Shown one piece after another: positions 1 to 5,607 of a stretch of DNA of 5,607 nt. Position 1 is the stretch's first letter. The number at the start of each line of letters is the position of its first letter. The notes below the pieces were generated by a model. The model saw only the letters and a program-made list of their open reading frames with translations, searched no databases and was not told where the DNA came from. Where the stretch lies: assembly GCA_007121695.1 (NCBI GenBank), contig SKKC01000101.1:1-5607 (forward strand), written 5' to 3'. Both the position numbers and the translations under genes were made by a program. This DNA comes from Spirochaetales bacterium (GTDB lineage: Bacteria; Spirochaetota; Spirochaetia; DSM-27196; SKKC01).

Positions 1-1
1 C

Positions 2-82
2 GAACACGGTATGCAGCTCATTACGGAATATCTCGCTCAGACAGCGGGTCCGGTAGAGAAGACTGAACGGAGGCCGGTATGA
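2..82 (+). CDS. C-terminal end of an unidentified upstream gene (partial)
   Basis: Only the last 26 codons before a TGA at 80-82 are visible; the gene begins outside the window. The tail contains HGMQLITEYLAQ, which reads like an amphipathic helix, followed by a charged end (VEKTERRPV). The other two + frames stop at 54-56 and 64-66 and lack this link to the next gene. The frame is chosen because its stop overlaps the ATG of the DUF3592-like gene as ATGA, a common arrangement in translationally coupled operons. The protein family cannot be told from so short a piece. Confidence 0.5.
   Translation, partial: EHGMQLITEYLAQTAGPVEKTERRPV
69..73 (+). promoter_or_regulatory. Ribosome binding site of the DUF3592-like gene
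   Basis: GGAGG lies 5 bases before the ATG at 79. It sits inside the last codons of the upstream gene and supports this ATG as the start despite the overlap. Confidence 0.7.
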
Positions 83-579
83 GACGGTACGGAAAGGGCG
101 GAGCGGGGCGGCTTGCTCGTGCGATTCGACTGATTAGTCTGTTGTTCGTCGGGCTCTCGCTTTCGAACGCGATCGGAACAGGGCTCTTCCTGAGAAATGC
201 GCAACCTGCCCAAGGCCTTATTATCGGCATGGATCAGGTCGATAATCCCGTGCCACTCGTTGCGCCGGAAACGGGGCGGGTATTTTATCCGGTGATCGAG
301 TTTGCTGACGAGGGAAATACACGATATGTTATCGAGGCCCGCCGGGGCATACGATCACCGGACGTCGGTCCCGGAGATACGGTCGAAGTACTGTACCGGC
401 CGGAACGACCCCAGTCCGCGAGATTGAACGATCCCGTGGAACTGTGGGGCGCAACGGGTGTGTTCGGAGGACTGGCAGCGCTCGCGCTGTTTATCAGCCT
501 CGTCGCCCCGTTCGGATTTGCAGATATTCGGGCGCATCGCCGGTCGGCGAGCCCGGTCTGGAAGGAAGACGAATCGTGA
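79..579 (+). CDS. DUF3592-type two-pass membrane protein
   Basis: This 166-residue protein has a basic N-terminus, a hydrophobic segment at about residues 17-38, a soluble loop, a second hydrophobic segment at about 125-145 and a short charged tail ending KEDES. The loop carries the pattern I associate with DUF3592: a PVIEF strand (71-75) in the sense of 'tyr-pro-val-x-phe', then GPGDTVEVLYRPERPQSAR (97-115), and a Trp (123) just before the second membrane helix. By topology the loop, a small beta-rich domain, would lie outside the cytoplasm. The molecular role of DUF3592 proteins is not established and I assign none. The start is supported by GGAGG five bases upstream and by ATGA overlap with the preceding gene; its own TGA overlaps the GTG start of pncB. 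This suggests coupled translation, but not necessarily a shared function. Confidence 0.75.
   Translation: MRRYGKGGAGRLARAIRLISLLFVGLSLSNAIGTGLFLRNAQPAQGLIIGMDQVDNPVPLVAPETGRVFYPVIEFADEGNTRYVIEARRGIRSPDVGPGDTVEVLYRPERPQSARLNDPVELWGATGVFGGLAALALFISLVAPFGFADIRAHRRSASPVWKEDES
562..568 (+). promoter_or_regulatory. Ribosome binding site that fixes the GTG start of pncB
   Basis: AAGGAAG lies 7 bases before GTG 576, inside the end of the DUF3592-like gene. It favours GTG 576 over in-frame upstream starts such as the one at 444, which would add 44 residues of arginine-rich, non-family sequence. Confidence 0.65.
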
Positions 580-2021
580 AAGAGACACGCGGCAGCGGCA
601 TTGCAACCGATCTGTATGAACTGACAATGATGCAGGGCTACCAGACCTACGGCAAGAACATTCCCGTCGTTTTCGAAGTGTTCTTTCGGTCACAACCCTT
701 CGGATCCGGGTATTCCATCCTGGCAGGTGTTGCCGACGTCGTTTCCTATCTCGAAAATCTGTCGTTTTCTGCGGACGAGATCGGGTACCTGTCCGGAGTT
801 GGTGGGTTTCGCGACGAGTTTCTGTCGCACCTGCAGGATTTCTCGTTTACTGGTGACGTCTACGCCATGCGCGAGGGTGAGGTGGTTTTCCCGAATGAAC
901 CCGTTCTCCGCGTTCACGCGGACATGAGTCAGGCGCAACTTATCGAAAGCACGGTTCTGAATTTCCTGAATTTTCAAACCCTCATTGCCACCAAAGCAGC
1001 CCGCATCGTGCACGCAGCGCATGGTCGGGACGTACTCGAAATGGGTATGAGACGAGCGCAGGGTCCGAATGGAGCCTTGACGGCTGCGCGTGCAGCGTAC
1101 ATCGGTGGAGCCGCGGCGAGCAGTAACACACTCGCAGGTATGACCTATGGTATCCCGGTTCGGGGTACCATGGCGCACAGCTGGATCATGGCCTTCGACT
1201 CGGAACTCGAAGCGTTTCAACGCTACGCAGAGCTGTATCCGGACCGCTGTATTTTTCTGATAGATACCTATGACACGCTCGGATCGGGAATAGAAAACGC
1301 GATTACTGTTGGCGCCTGGCTGCGCGAACAGGGGAAGACCTTCGGCGTGAGACTCGACAGCGGCGACCTCGAGTACCTGTCGCACGCGGTCCGGAAACGC
1401 CTTGATGACGCCGGTTTTCCCGATGCGCGGATCGCGGTCAGCAACGAACTCGACGAATGGATCGTTAATCAGCTTGTGACCGACGGTGCACCAATTGACC
1501 TGTGGGGCATAGGTACGCATCTTGTGACGGGCGGTTCGCAGGCAAGCTTCCCGGGGGTGTACAAGCTTGCAGCGCGATACGACGCTGCGCTCGGTACCAT
1601 GAGACCCGTCATGAAGGTGTCCGATAACCCCGAAAAATCAAGTAATCCCGGAATAAAACAGGTGTTCCGATTCTATTCGGAAACGGGCGAGCCGCTCGGT
1701 GACCTGGTCTGTGAAGCCGACGAAGCGGAACCATCGGGTGAGCCCGTCCTCCTGTATCATCCAACGTCCATTACCCAGAAGTACAGAATGGAAGGCTACC
1801 ATCGTACCGAAGCACTTCTGAAGCCGGTCATGAAAGGAGGCACTCGGTACGGAAAAACCGAAAGTCTCCCCGAGCTTCGAGCCAGGTCAATTTCCCGGGT
1901 CGAGTCGCTTCCACATACCTACCGACGTATGATCAATCCGCATGTATACAAGGTAAGTCTCTCCCGGCGTCTGAAGGAAATGAAGCTCGATATACTGCGG
2001 GAATACGGCATATACGAGTAA
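576..2021 (+). CDS. pncB: Nicotinate phosphoribosyltransferase
   Basis: This cytoplasmic enzyme joins nicotinate to PRPP, with ATP hydrolysis, giving nicotinate mononucleotide (EC 6.3.4.21), the entry step of Preiss-Handler NAD salvage. The 481-residue length fits the long form of the family (E. coli PncB is about 400). Counted from GTG 576, the visible hallmarks are the N-terminal ATDLYELTMMQGY (10-22), MGMRRAQGPNGA (156-167), GTMAHSWIMAF (197-207) with the expected catalytic, phosphorylatable His201, IDTYDTLGSG (229-238), VRLDSGDL (258-265), SNELDEW (289-295), and GIGTHLVTGGSQ (311-322). Nothing in the core looks missing. The family match starts at once after the GTG, and AAGGAAG lies 7 bases upstream, so the longer open frame from 444 is rejected. 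The GTG overlaps the preceding TGA (GTGA). The membrane-protein gene that follows begins within 6-48 bases. Identification is very secure. Confidence 0.97.
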   Translation: MKETRGSGIATDLYELTMMQGYQTYGKNIPVVFEVFFRSQPFGSGYSILAGVADVVSYLENLSFSADEIGYLSGVGGFRDEFLSHLQDFSFTGDVYAMREGEVVFPNEPVLRVHADMSQAQLIESTVLNFLNFQTLIATKAARIVHAAHGRDVLEMGMRRAQGPNGALTAARAAYIGGAAASSNTLAGMTYGIPVRGTMAHSWIMAFDSELEAFQRYAELYPDRCIFLIDTYDTLGSGIENAITVGAWLREQGKTFGVRLDSGDLEYLSHAVRKRLDDAGFPDARIAVSNELDEWIVNQLVTDGAPIDLWGIGTHLVTGGSQASFPGVYKLAARYDAALGTMRPVMKVSDNPEKSSNPGIKQVFRFYSETGEPLGDLVCEADEAEPSGEPVLLYHPTSITQKYRMEGYHRTEALLKPVMKGGTRYGKTESLPELRARSISRVESLPHTYRRMINPHVYKVSLSRRLKEMKLDILREYGIYE

Positions 2022-2027
2022 TGCAGG

Positions 2028-2636
2028 TTGAAGACGGAGCAGAAATACACCTATACTGCCGCGGTACACATGAGCACCATACCAATCGCATCCGACGAAC
2101 GTAGCCGCTACGAGAAGCTGGAGTTCGTGGCATTTCTCGCAGGCCTCTGTCTGTTTTTTTCCACCATCGAATATCTTTTTCCAAAGCCGCTGCCATTCTT
2201 CAGGCTTGGTCTGGCGAACCTGCCTATTCTCATCTCGCTTGAGTTTTTCGCTCCGGGGTACGTGTTCCTTCTCGTTCTGCTGAAGGTGCTCGGTCAGGGG
2301 CTGGTCAATGGGACCCTGGCGTCGTATGTGTTTCTGTTTTCCCTCGCCGGAAGTTTTTCGAGCGTGATCGTGATGCTTTCGGTTCGTCGGATGTTCGGTC
2401 GACACATCAGCCTGGTTGGTATCAGTCTCTTTGGTGCGGTTGCGAGCAACGTGGTGCAGATATTACTGAGCGTAAACTTTATTTTTGGTCTGACCGCCTG
2501 GGTTATTGCGCCGATTTTCATGACCCTTGGGACAGGAAGCGGTCTGTTTGTCGGCATGTTCGCGGAACGATTCCGGACACAAAGCCGCTGGCTTGAAACG
2601 ATGCGACAGCACTATGGCAAAAATCCGGAAAGCTGA
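2028..2636 (+). CDS. Gx transporter family membrane protein (heptaprenyl diphosphate synthase component I-like, COG4769)
   Basis: This is an integral membrane protein of 202 residues from TTG 2028, or 188 from ATG 2070. From residue 33 on (TTG numbering) it is a series of hydrophobic helices with the motifs I recognise from COG4769/PF07456: RLGLANLP (59-66), KVLGQGLVNGTLASYVF (86-102) running into SLAGSFSSVIVM (105-116), and GAVASNVVQ (136-144). The family is commonly called 'heptaprenyl diphosphate synthase component I', but it resembles the substrate-binding S components of ECF vitamin transporters, so transport is the more likely role; no substrate can be read from the sequence. The start is uncertain: neither TTG 2028, six bases after the pncB stop, nor ATG 2070 has a good Shine-Dalgarno site, and residues 1-25 show no family motif. 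The gene overlaps the next membrane protein by 23 bases, so the two proteins may work together. Confidence 0.8.
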   Translation: MKTEQKYTYTAAVHMSTIPIASDERSRYEKLEFVAFLAGLCLFFSTIEYLFPKPLPFFRLGLANLPILISLEFFAPGYVFLLVLLKVLGQGLVNGTLASYVFLFSLAGSFSSVIVMLSVRRMFGRHISLVGISLFGAVASNVVQILLSVNFIFGLTAWVIAPIFMTLGTGSGLFVGMFAERFRTQSRWLETMRQHYGKNPES

Positions 2637-3243
2637 CAGCTTTCTCTCGCGAAACATCTCGGCGGTTCACCTGTTCATTGGTGCGACCCTTGTCCTCCCC
2701 GCATATCTGTTTCAGCAGAACCTGCTTGTTCGTATGGCACAGGTGCTGCTCTTCGCGTGGCTTGCCACGGTGAACGGAAAACGCATCAAGTGGAATTATT
2801 TCATCATCATGGTCTCATCAATTACATTCTTCCATACGCTCAATCCATTTGGTGAAGTCATTTTCAGCCTCGGACCCTATACAATGACTCGGGGTGCATT
2901 GCGCGGGGGGCTTTTCAGGGGAGTTACCATTGTGGGGTTGGTGTTTCTCTCGTTATTTTCCATTCGCCCCGACCTGAAGTTGCCCGGTAAACTCGGTGGT
3001 CTTCTCGGGCAGGTGTTTTATTATTTCGAGCGCGTATTCGAAGGTAAAAAAAAGATCCGCGTGAAAGCAATTATAGAGAGTCTGGACGAGATTCTCTGGG
3101 ATCTCTTTGTTCCCGGCGAGACCGTCGAGCCGGCCTACATCGAGGGGACACGAACGACGAAGTACGGCTGGCTTTTTCTTGGTGCTCTGGTCGGCGCGAA
3201 CTGGTTTCTCGTGTTCTATCGGGTGCCGCTCACCATACTGTAG
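2614..3243 (+). CDS. EcfT/CbiQ-like transmembrane protein
   Basis: The 209-residue protein has hydrophobic segments at about 20-35, 41-53, 62-73, 103-117 and 186-202, and a long amphipathic, charged stretch (119-170) between the last two. This layout, and the fourth segment with its lead-in (TRGALRGGLFRGVTIVG, 92-108, then a hydrophobic run ending SLFSI), resembles the transmembrane T component of ECF transporters, which links the S component to the ATPases. The Ala-Arg-Gly coupling signatures of typical EcfT are not seen, so it may be a divergent member or another membrane protein. The start at ATG 2614 lies inside the previous gene (23-base overlap), has no clear Shine-Dalgarno site and so probably depends on coupled translation. 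An in-frame open stretch reaches back to about 2527 but has no convincing start and reads as out-of-frame sequence. An S-like neighbour upstream supports the transporter reading; no ATPase gene is in the window. Confidence 0.5.
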   Translation: MAKIRKADSFLSRNISAVHLFIGATLVLPAYLFQQNLLVRMAQVLLFAWLATVNGKRIKWNYFIIMVSSITFFHTLNPFGEVIFSLGPYTMTRGALRGGLFRGVTIVGLVFLSLFSIRPDLKLPGKLGGLLGQVFYYFERVFEGKKKIRVKAIIESLDEILWDLFVPGETVEPAYIEGTRTTKYGWLFLGALVGANWFLVFYRVPLTIL

Positions 3244-3255
3244 CGTACTGTTTCG

Positions 3256-3261
3256 AGGAGG
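3256..3261 (+). promoter_or_regulatory. Strong ribosome binding site of tdh
   Basis: AGGAGG lies 9 bases before ATG 3271, in the 27-base gap after the EcfT-like gene. It selects this ATG over the in-frame ATG at 3283, which would be 21 bases away. The longer word AGGAGGATT recurs before kbl at the same distance. Confidence 0.85.
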
Positions 3262-3270
3262 ATTACGCAC

Positions 3271-4314
3271 ATGCCAAAGACAATGAAAGCACTGGTAAAG
3301 AAAAAGGCCGAGCCCGGGCTGTGGCTCGACGAAGTCCCGGTACCGGAGCCGGGAATTAACGATGTGCTGATCCGTATCGAGAAAACATCAATCTGTGGCA
3401 CCGATATCCATATTTACAACTGGGATCGATGGGCCCAGCAGACCATCCCGGTGCCCATGCACGTCGGGCACGAATACGTAGGTGTCGTGGAAGCGGTTGG
3501 CGAGAACGTGCACGATTTTCAACCCGGTGACCTTGTCAGCGGCGAAGGACATATCGTGTGCGGACGGTGCCGGAACTGCCTCGCTGGCCGCAGACACCTG
3601 TGTCCTCATACCCTGGGGGTCGGCGTAAATCGCCCGGGCGCGTTTGCGGAGTTTCTCTGCATCCCGATGAGCAACGTCTGGTACGCCGATACGCGTATCC
3701 CGAAAGAAGTCCTCAGCTGTTTCGACCCGCTGGGTAACGCGGTGCACACGGCACTCAGTTTTGATGTGCTGGGAGAAGATGTGCTGATTACCGGTGCAGG
3801 ACCGATAGGAATTATGGCCGCCGCAGTCGCCCGTCATGCGGGGGCCAGATACGTGGTGATTACCGACGTGAATCCGTACCGGCTTGATCTGGCGAGGAAC
3901 ATGGGAGTCACGCTCGCGGTCAATCCGCTCGAACAGTCTCTGCCGGATGTGCAGGCCTCGCTCGGTATGCAGGAAGGCTTTGACGTTGGTCTGGAAATGT
4001 CGGGAAACGCTCGTGCGTTTACGGATATGGTCGCGAACATGTGTCATGGGGGCAAAATTGCCATGCTTGGCATCATGGGAGAGGACATCGCCATAGACTG
4101 GAATACCATTGTGTTCAATGGACTGCACATAAAGGGTATATACGGGCGCGAAATGTATGAGACCTGGTACAAGATGACGAGTATGATACAGAGTGGACTC
4201 GATATTTCACCAGTCATTACTCACCAGTTCGGGTATCGTGACTTTGAGCAGGCCTTCGAAACCATGAAAAGCGGTAATAGCGGAAAGATCGTACTCGACT
4301 GGACAAAGGTATGA
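3271..4314 (+). CDS. tdh: L-threonine 3-dehydrogenase
   Basis: This zinc-dependent medium-chain dehydrogenase oxidises L-threonine to 2-amino-3-oxobutanoate with NAD+ (EC 1.1.1.103), in the cytoplasm. It has 347 residues (E. coli Tdh 341) and is closely similar to the E. coli protein throughout, as I recall it. Catalytic zinc site: Cys42 in KTSICGTDIHIYNWD and His67-Glu68 in VGHEYVG. Structural zinc: Cys97, Cys100, Cys103 and Cys111. His94 in SGEGH matches the E. coli active-site His90. The Rossmann fold shows GAGPIG (175-180) and VVITDVN, with Asp199 placed for NAD rather than NADP. FDPLGNAVHTALSF (151-164) and the late KGIYGREMYETWYKM are Tdh-specific, which separates it from sorbitol or alcohol dehydrogenases. 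The first ATG is preferred because of the AGGAGG nine bases upstream. kbl follows after 22 bases, giving the full pathway. All key residues are intact. Confidence 0.97.
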   Translation: MPKTMKALVKKKAEPGLWLDEVPVPEPGINDVLIRIEKTSICGTDIHIYNWDRWAQQTIPVPMHVGHEYVGVVEAVGENVHDFQPGDLVSGEGHIVCGRCRNCLAGRRHLCPHTLGVGVNRPGAFAEFLCIPMSNVWYADTRIPKEVLSCFDPLGNAVHTALSFDVLGEDVLITGAGPIGIMAAAVARHAGARYVVITDVNPYRLDLARNMGVTLAVNPLEQSLPDVQASLGMQEGFDVGLEMSGNARAFTDMVANMCHGGKIAMLGIMGEDIAIDWNTIVFNGLHIKGIYGREMYETWYKMTSMIQSGLDISPVITHQFGYRDFEQAFETMKSGNSGKIVLDWTKV

Positions 4315-4321
4315 CCGATAC

Positions 4322-4327
4322 AGGAGG
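4322..4327 (+). promoter_or_regulatory. Strong ribosome binding site of kbl
   Basis: AGGAGG lies 9 bases before ATG 4337, in the 22-base gap between tdh and kbl. The surrounding AGGAGGATT is identical to that in front of tdh. Confidence 0.85.
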
Positions 4328-4336
4328 ATTTCAGGT

Positions 4337-5518
4337 ATGTACGGATCATTGAAGGAAAGCCTCGCGAACGAACTGCAGGAGATTCGTGACGCCGGCCTGT
4401 ACAAGAAAGAGCGGGTGATTACGACACCGCAGTCGTCTCATATCCGGACAACGGAATCCGGTGACACGCTGAACTTCTGCGCCAATAATTACCTCGGGCT
4501 TTCCGACCATGCAGCGCTCATCGAAGCAGCGCGGGAGTCGCTCGATTCCTGGGGATTCGGACTTTCTTCGGTGCGTTTCATCTGCGGAACCCAGGAAATA
4601 CATACGCAGCTTGAACAGAAACTCTCCCGCTTTCTCGGTACCGAGGACACCATACTGTACGCGAGCTGTTTCGATGCAAATGGGGGCCTGTTCGAGCCGC
4701 TCCTTGGTCCGGAGGATGCAGTAATAAGCGACGCGCTGAACCACGCAAGCATTATTGACGGCATACGTCTGTGCAAGGCGCAGCGATACAGATATGCCAA
4801 CAACGACATGAACGATCTCGAGCGTGTCCTGCAGGAATCACAATCTGCTCGGCGCCGTCTTATCGCAACGGATGGTGTGTTCAGCATGGACGGTACGATC
4901 GCGAAACTGGACGACATATGCGATCTCGCCGATCGGTACAACGCGATTGTCATGTTCGATGACTGTCACGCGGTCGGGTTTCTCGGGGAGGGTGGACGCG
5001 GAACGCACGCGTACCGGGGTGTGCTCGATCGGGTAGATATAATCACCGGTACGCTCGGGAAGGCTCTCGGTGGCGCGACCGGCGGATATACGTCGGGACG
5101 AAAGGAAATCATTTCGCTGCTTCGGCAGCGGTCGAGACCCTACCTGTTTTCGAACACGGTGGCTCCCTCGATTGTCGCTGCGTCCATTGCGGCGCTTGAG
5201 CTTATCGAAAACGACCGTAGTCTGCAGGACACGCTGTTCCGGAATACCCGGCATTTTCGCAGCGGGATGGCTGCCGCAGGGTTTGATATTGCGGATGGCG
5301 AGCACCCCATCGTACCGATCATGCTCGGCGAGGCGACGCTCGCAAACCAGATGGCGACCCGACTGCTCGAACGCGGTATATACGTTATCGGATTCTCCTA
5401 CCCGGTCGTTCCAAAGGGAACAGCGCGTATCCGTGTGCAGCTGTCTGCCGCTCACTCGGAAACGGACGTCCAGCAGGCGATAGACGCGTTCAGCGCGGTT
5501 CGCGACGAACTTTCGTAA
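4337..5518 (+). CDS. kbl: Glycine C-acetyltransferase (2-amino-3-ketobutyrate CoA ligase)
   Basis: This PLP enzyme of the alpha-oxoamine synthase family cleaves 2-amino-3-oxobutanoate with CoA into glycine and acetyl-CoA (EC 2.3.1.29), taking the unstable product of Tdh. The length, 393 residues, is near E. coli Kbl (398). Visible motifs: NFCANNYLGL (46-55), SSVRFICGTQ (77-86), SCFDANGGLFE (110-120), SDALNHASIIDG (131-142) with His136 for stacking on PLP, ATDGVFSMDG (177-186), FDDCHAVGF (207-215) with Asp208 and His211 for the cofactor, and TGTLGKALGGA (237-247) with the Schiff-base Lys242. The near-E. coli wording of RLCKAQRYRYANNDM (144-158) and RQRSRPYLFSN separates it from 8-amino-7-oxononanoate and 5-aminolevulinate synthases. 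The start is well supported by AGGAGG. Gene order is tdh-kbl, the reverse of E. coli kbl-tdh. The stop TAA at 5516-5518 is 4 bases from the end of a convergent gene. Confidence 0.97.
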   Translation: MYGSLKESLANELQEIRDAGLYKKERVITTPQSSHIRTTESGDTLNFCANNYLGLSDHAALIEAARESLDSWGFGLSSVRFICGTQEIHTQLEQKLSRFLGTEDTILYASCFDANGGLFEPLLGPEDAVISDALNHASIIDGIRLCKAQRYRYANNDMNDLERVLQESQSARRRLIATDGVFSMDGTIAKLDDICDLADRYNAIVMFDDCHAVGFLGEGGRGTHAYRGVLDRVDIITGTLGKALGGATGGYTSGRKEIISLLRQRSRPYLFSNTVAPSIVAASIAALELIENDRSLQDTLFRNTRHFRSGMAAAGFDIADGEHPIVPIMLGEATLANQMATRLLERGIYVIGFSYPVVPKGTARIRVQLSAAHSETDVQQAIDAFSAVRDELS

Positions 5519-5522
5519 TTAA

Positions 5523-5606
5523 TCAGTCTTCGTCGCTGATCGCTCCATCTGTAAGATTGTCAAACGTCTCGAGTATAATCTGTTCGTACTCTTCCGGCGC
5601 TTCCAC
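5523..5606 (-). CDS. Acidic C-terminal end of an unknown convergent gene (partial)
   Basis: Read on the - strand from the right edge, one frame is open for 27 codons and ends with TGA (complement of 5523-5525). The peptide starts VEAPEEYEQIILETFDNL and ends ISDED, a strongly acidic, helix-like tail. One other - strand frame is interrupted in this stretch, and the + strand has no continuation of kbl. The composition looks like real protein, and the convergent position explains why the kbl operon stops here. It is too short to name a family, and because it is below usual length limits it rests on composition and position alone. Confidence 0.5.
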   Translation of the reverse strand: MEAPEEYEQIILETFDNLTDGAISDED

Positions 5607-5607
5607 G

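Noticed and set aside
444..575. In-frame upstream extension of pncB by 44 residues
   Set aside because: It lies fully inside the DUF3592-like gene, is arginine-rich and unlike the family, while GTG 576 has a good ribosome binding site and sits right before the conserved N-terminal motif.
690..1520. Long antisense open frame (276 codons) opposite pncB
   Set aside because: It is a shadow of a highly conserved gene in GC-rich DNA; the translation has no hydrophobic core pattern or recognisable motif.
3244..3270. Possible riboswitch or leader before tdh-kbl
   Set aside because: The gap is 27 bases and is filled by the ribosome binding site; there is no room for an aptamer.
3241..3271. The EcfT-like gene and tdh are in the same frame, so TAG readthrough could give a fusion
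   Set aside because: One chance in three for any gene pair; tdh has its own strong ribosome binding site, and no readthrough context is evident.
3388..4128. Long antisense open frame (246 codons) opposite tdh
   Set aside because: His/Arg-rich translation without motifs, wholly inside tdh; explained by codon bias.
5151..5160. Exact repeat of the first ten bases of the window (CGAACACGGT)
   Set aside because: Ten-base repeats are expected by chance in 5.6 kb, and both copies lie in coding sequence in unrelated contexts.
4838..5455. Long antisense open frame (205 codons) opposite kbl
   Set aside because: Arg-rich, no family features, and fully covered by the unmistakable kbl frame.
5522..5540. 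ATCAG...CTGAT inverted repeat as a bidirectional terminator
   Set aside because: Five base pairs with a nine-base loop, AT-rich and without a T-tract; too weak to support.
5557..5579. TATAAT at 5574-5579 with TTGTCA at 5557-5562 as a + strand promoter
   Set aside because: The spacer is only 11 bases, and the site lies inside the likely - strand coding end; chance match.

Overview
The window holds a compact run of co-directional bacterial metabolic genes on the + strand, from about base 2 to 5518. A gene on the - strand enters from the right edge and ends 4 bases beyond the last + strand stop. The DNA is moderately GC-rich by eye, with GTG and probably TTG used as starts beside ATG, and almost no intergenic space. 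The organism cannot be fixed from this. The pairing of a Gx-type (COG4769-like) membrane protein with a CbiQ/EcfT-like membrane protein, together with a long-form nicotinate phosphoribosyltransferase, would fit a free-living spirochaete or an anaerobic Firmicute-like bacterium; I lean weakly to Spirochaetota.

Layout: (1) the last 26 codons of an unidentified gene, whose stop overlaps the next start in an ATGA junction; (2) a small two-pass membrane protein of the DUF3592 type; (3) pncB, nicotinate phosphoribosyltransferase, starting at a GTG whose last two bases lie in the stop of gene 2; (4) a Gx transporter family membrane protein, often named 'heptaprenyl diphosphate synthase component I'; (5) a membrane protein resembling the EcfT/CbiQ transmembrane component of ECF transporters, overlapping gene 4 by 23 bases; (6) tdh, L-threonine 3-dehydrogenase; (7) kbl, glycine C-acetyltransferase; (8) the acidic C-terminal end of an unknown - strand gene.

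Two functional blocks are visible. Genes 3-5 join niacin salvage to a possible two-protein part of an ECF-type uptake system; the substrate is not known, and no ATPase gene is in view. Genes 6-7 form the complete two-step threonine-to-glycine pathway: Tdh makes 2-amino-3-oxobutanoate and NADH, and Kbl cleaves it with CoA to glycine and acetyl-CoA. Overlaps and short gaps suggest one transcript. The change from weak or absent Shine-Dalgarno sites (genes 4-5) to two near-consensus ones (genes 6-7) suggests different translation levels within it.

The enzymes are intact and canonical. I see no mobile element, CRISPR array, RNA gene, riboswitch or evident novel system. The points most worth checking are the transporter-like pair beside pncB and the tight convergent junction after kbl.
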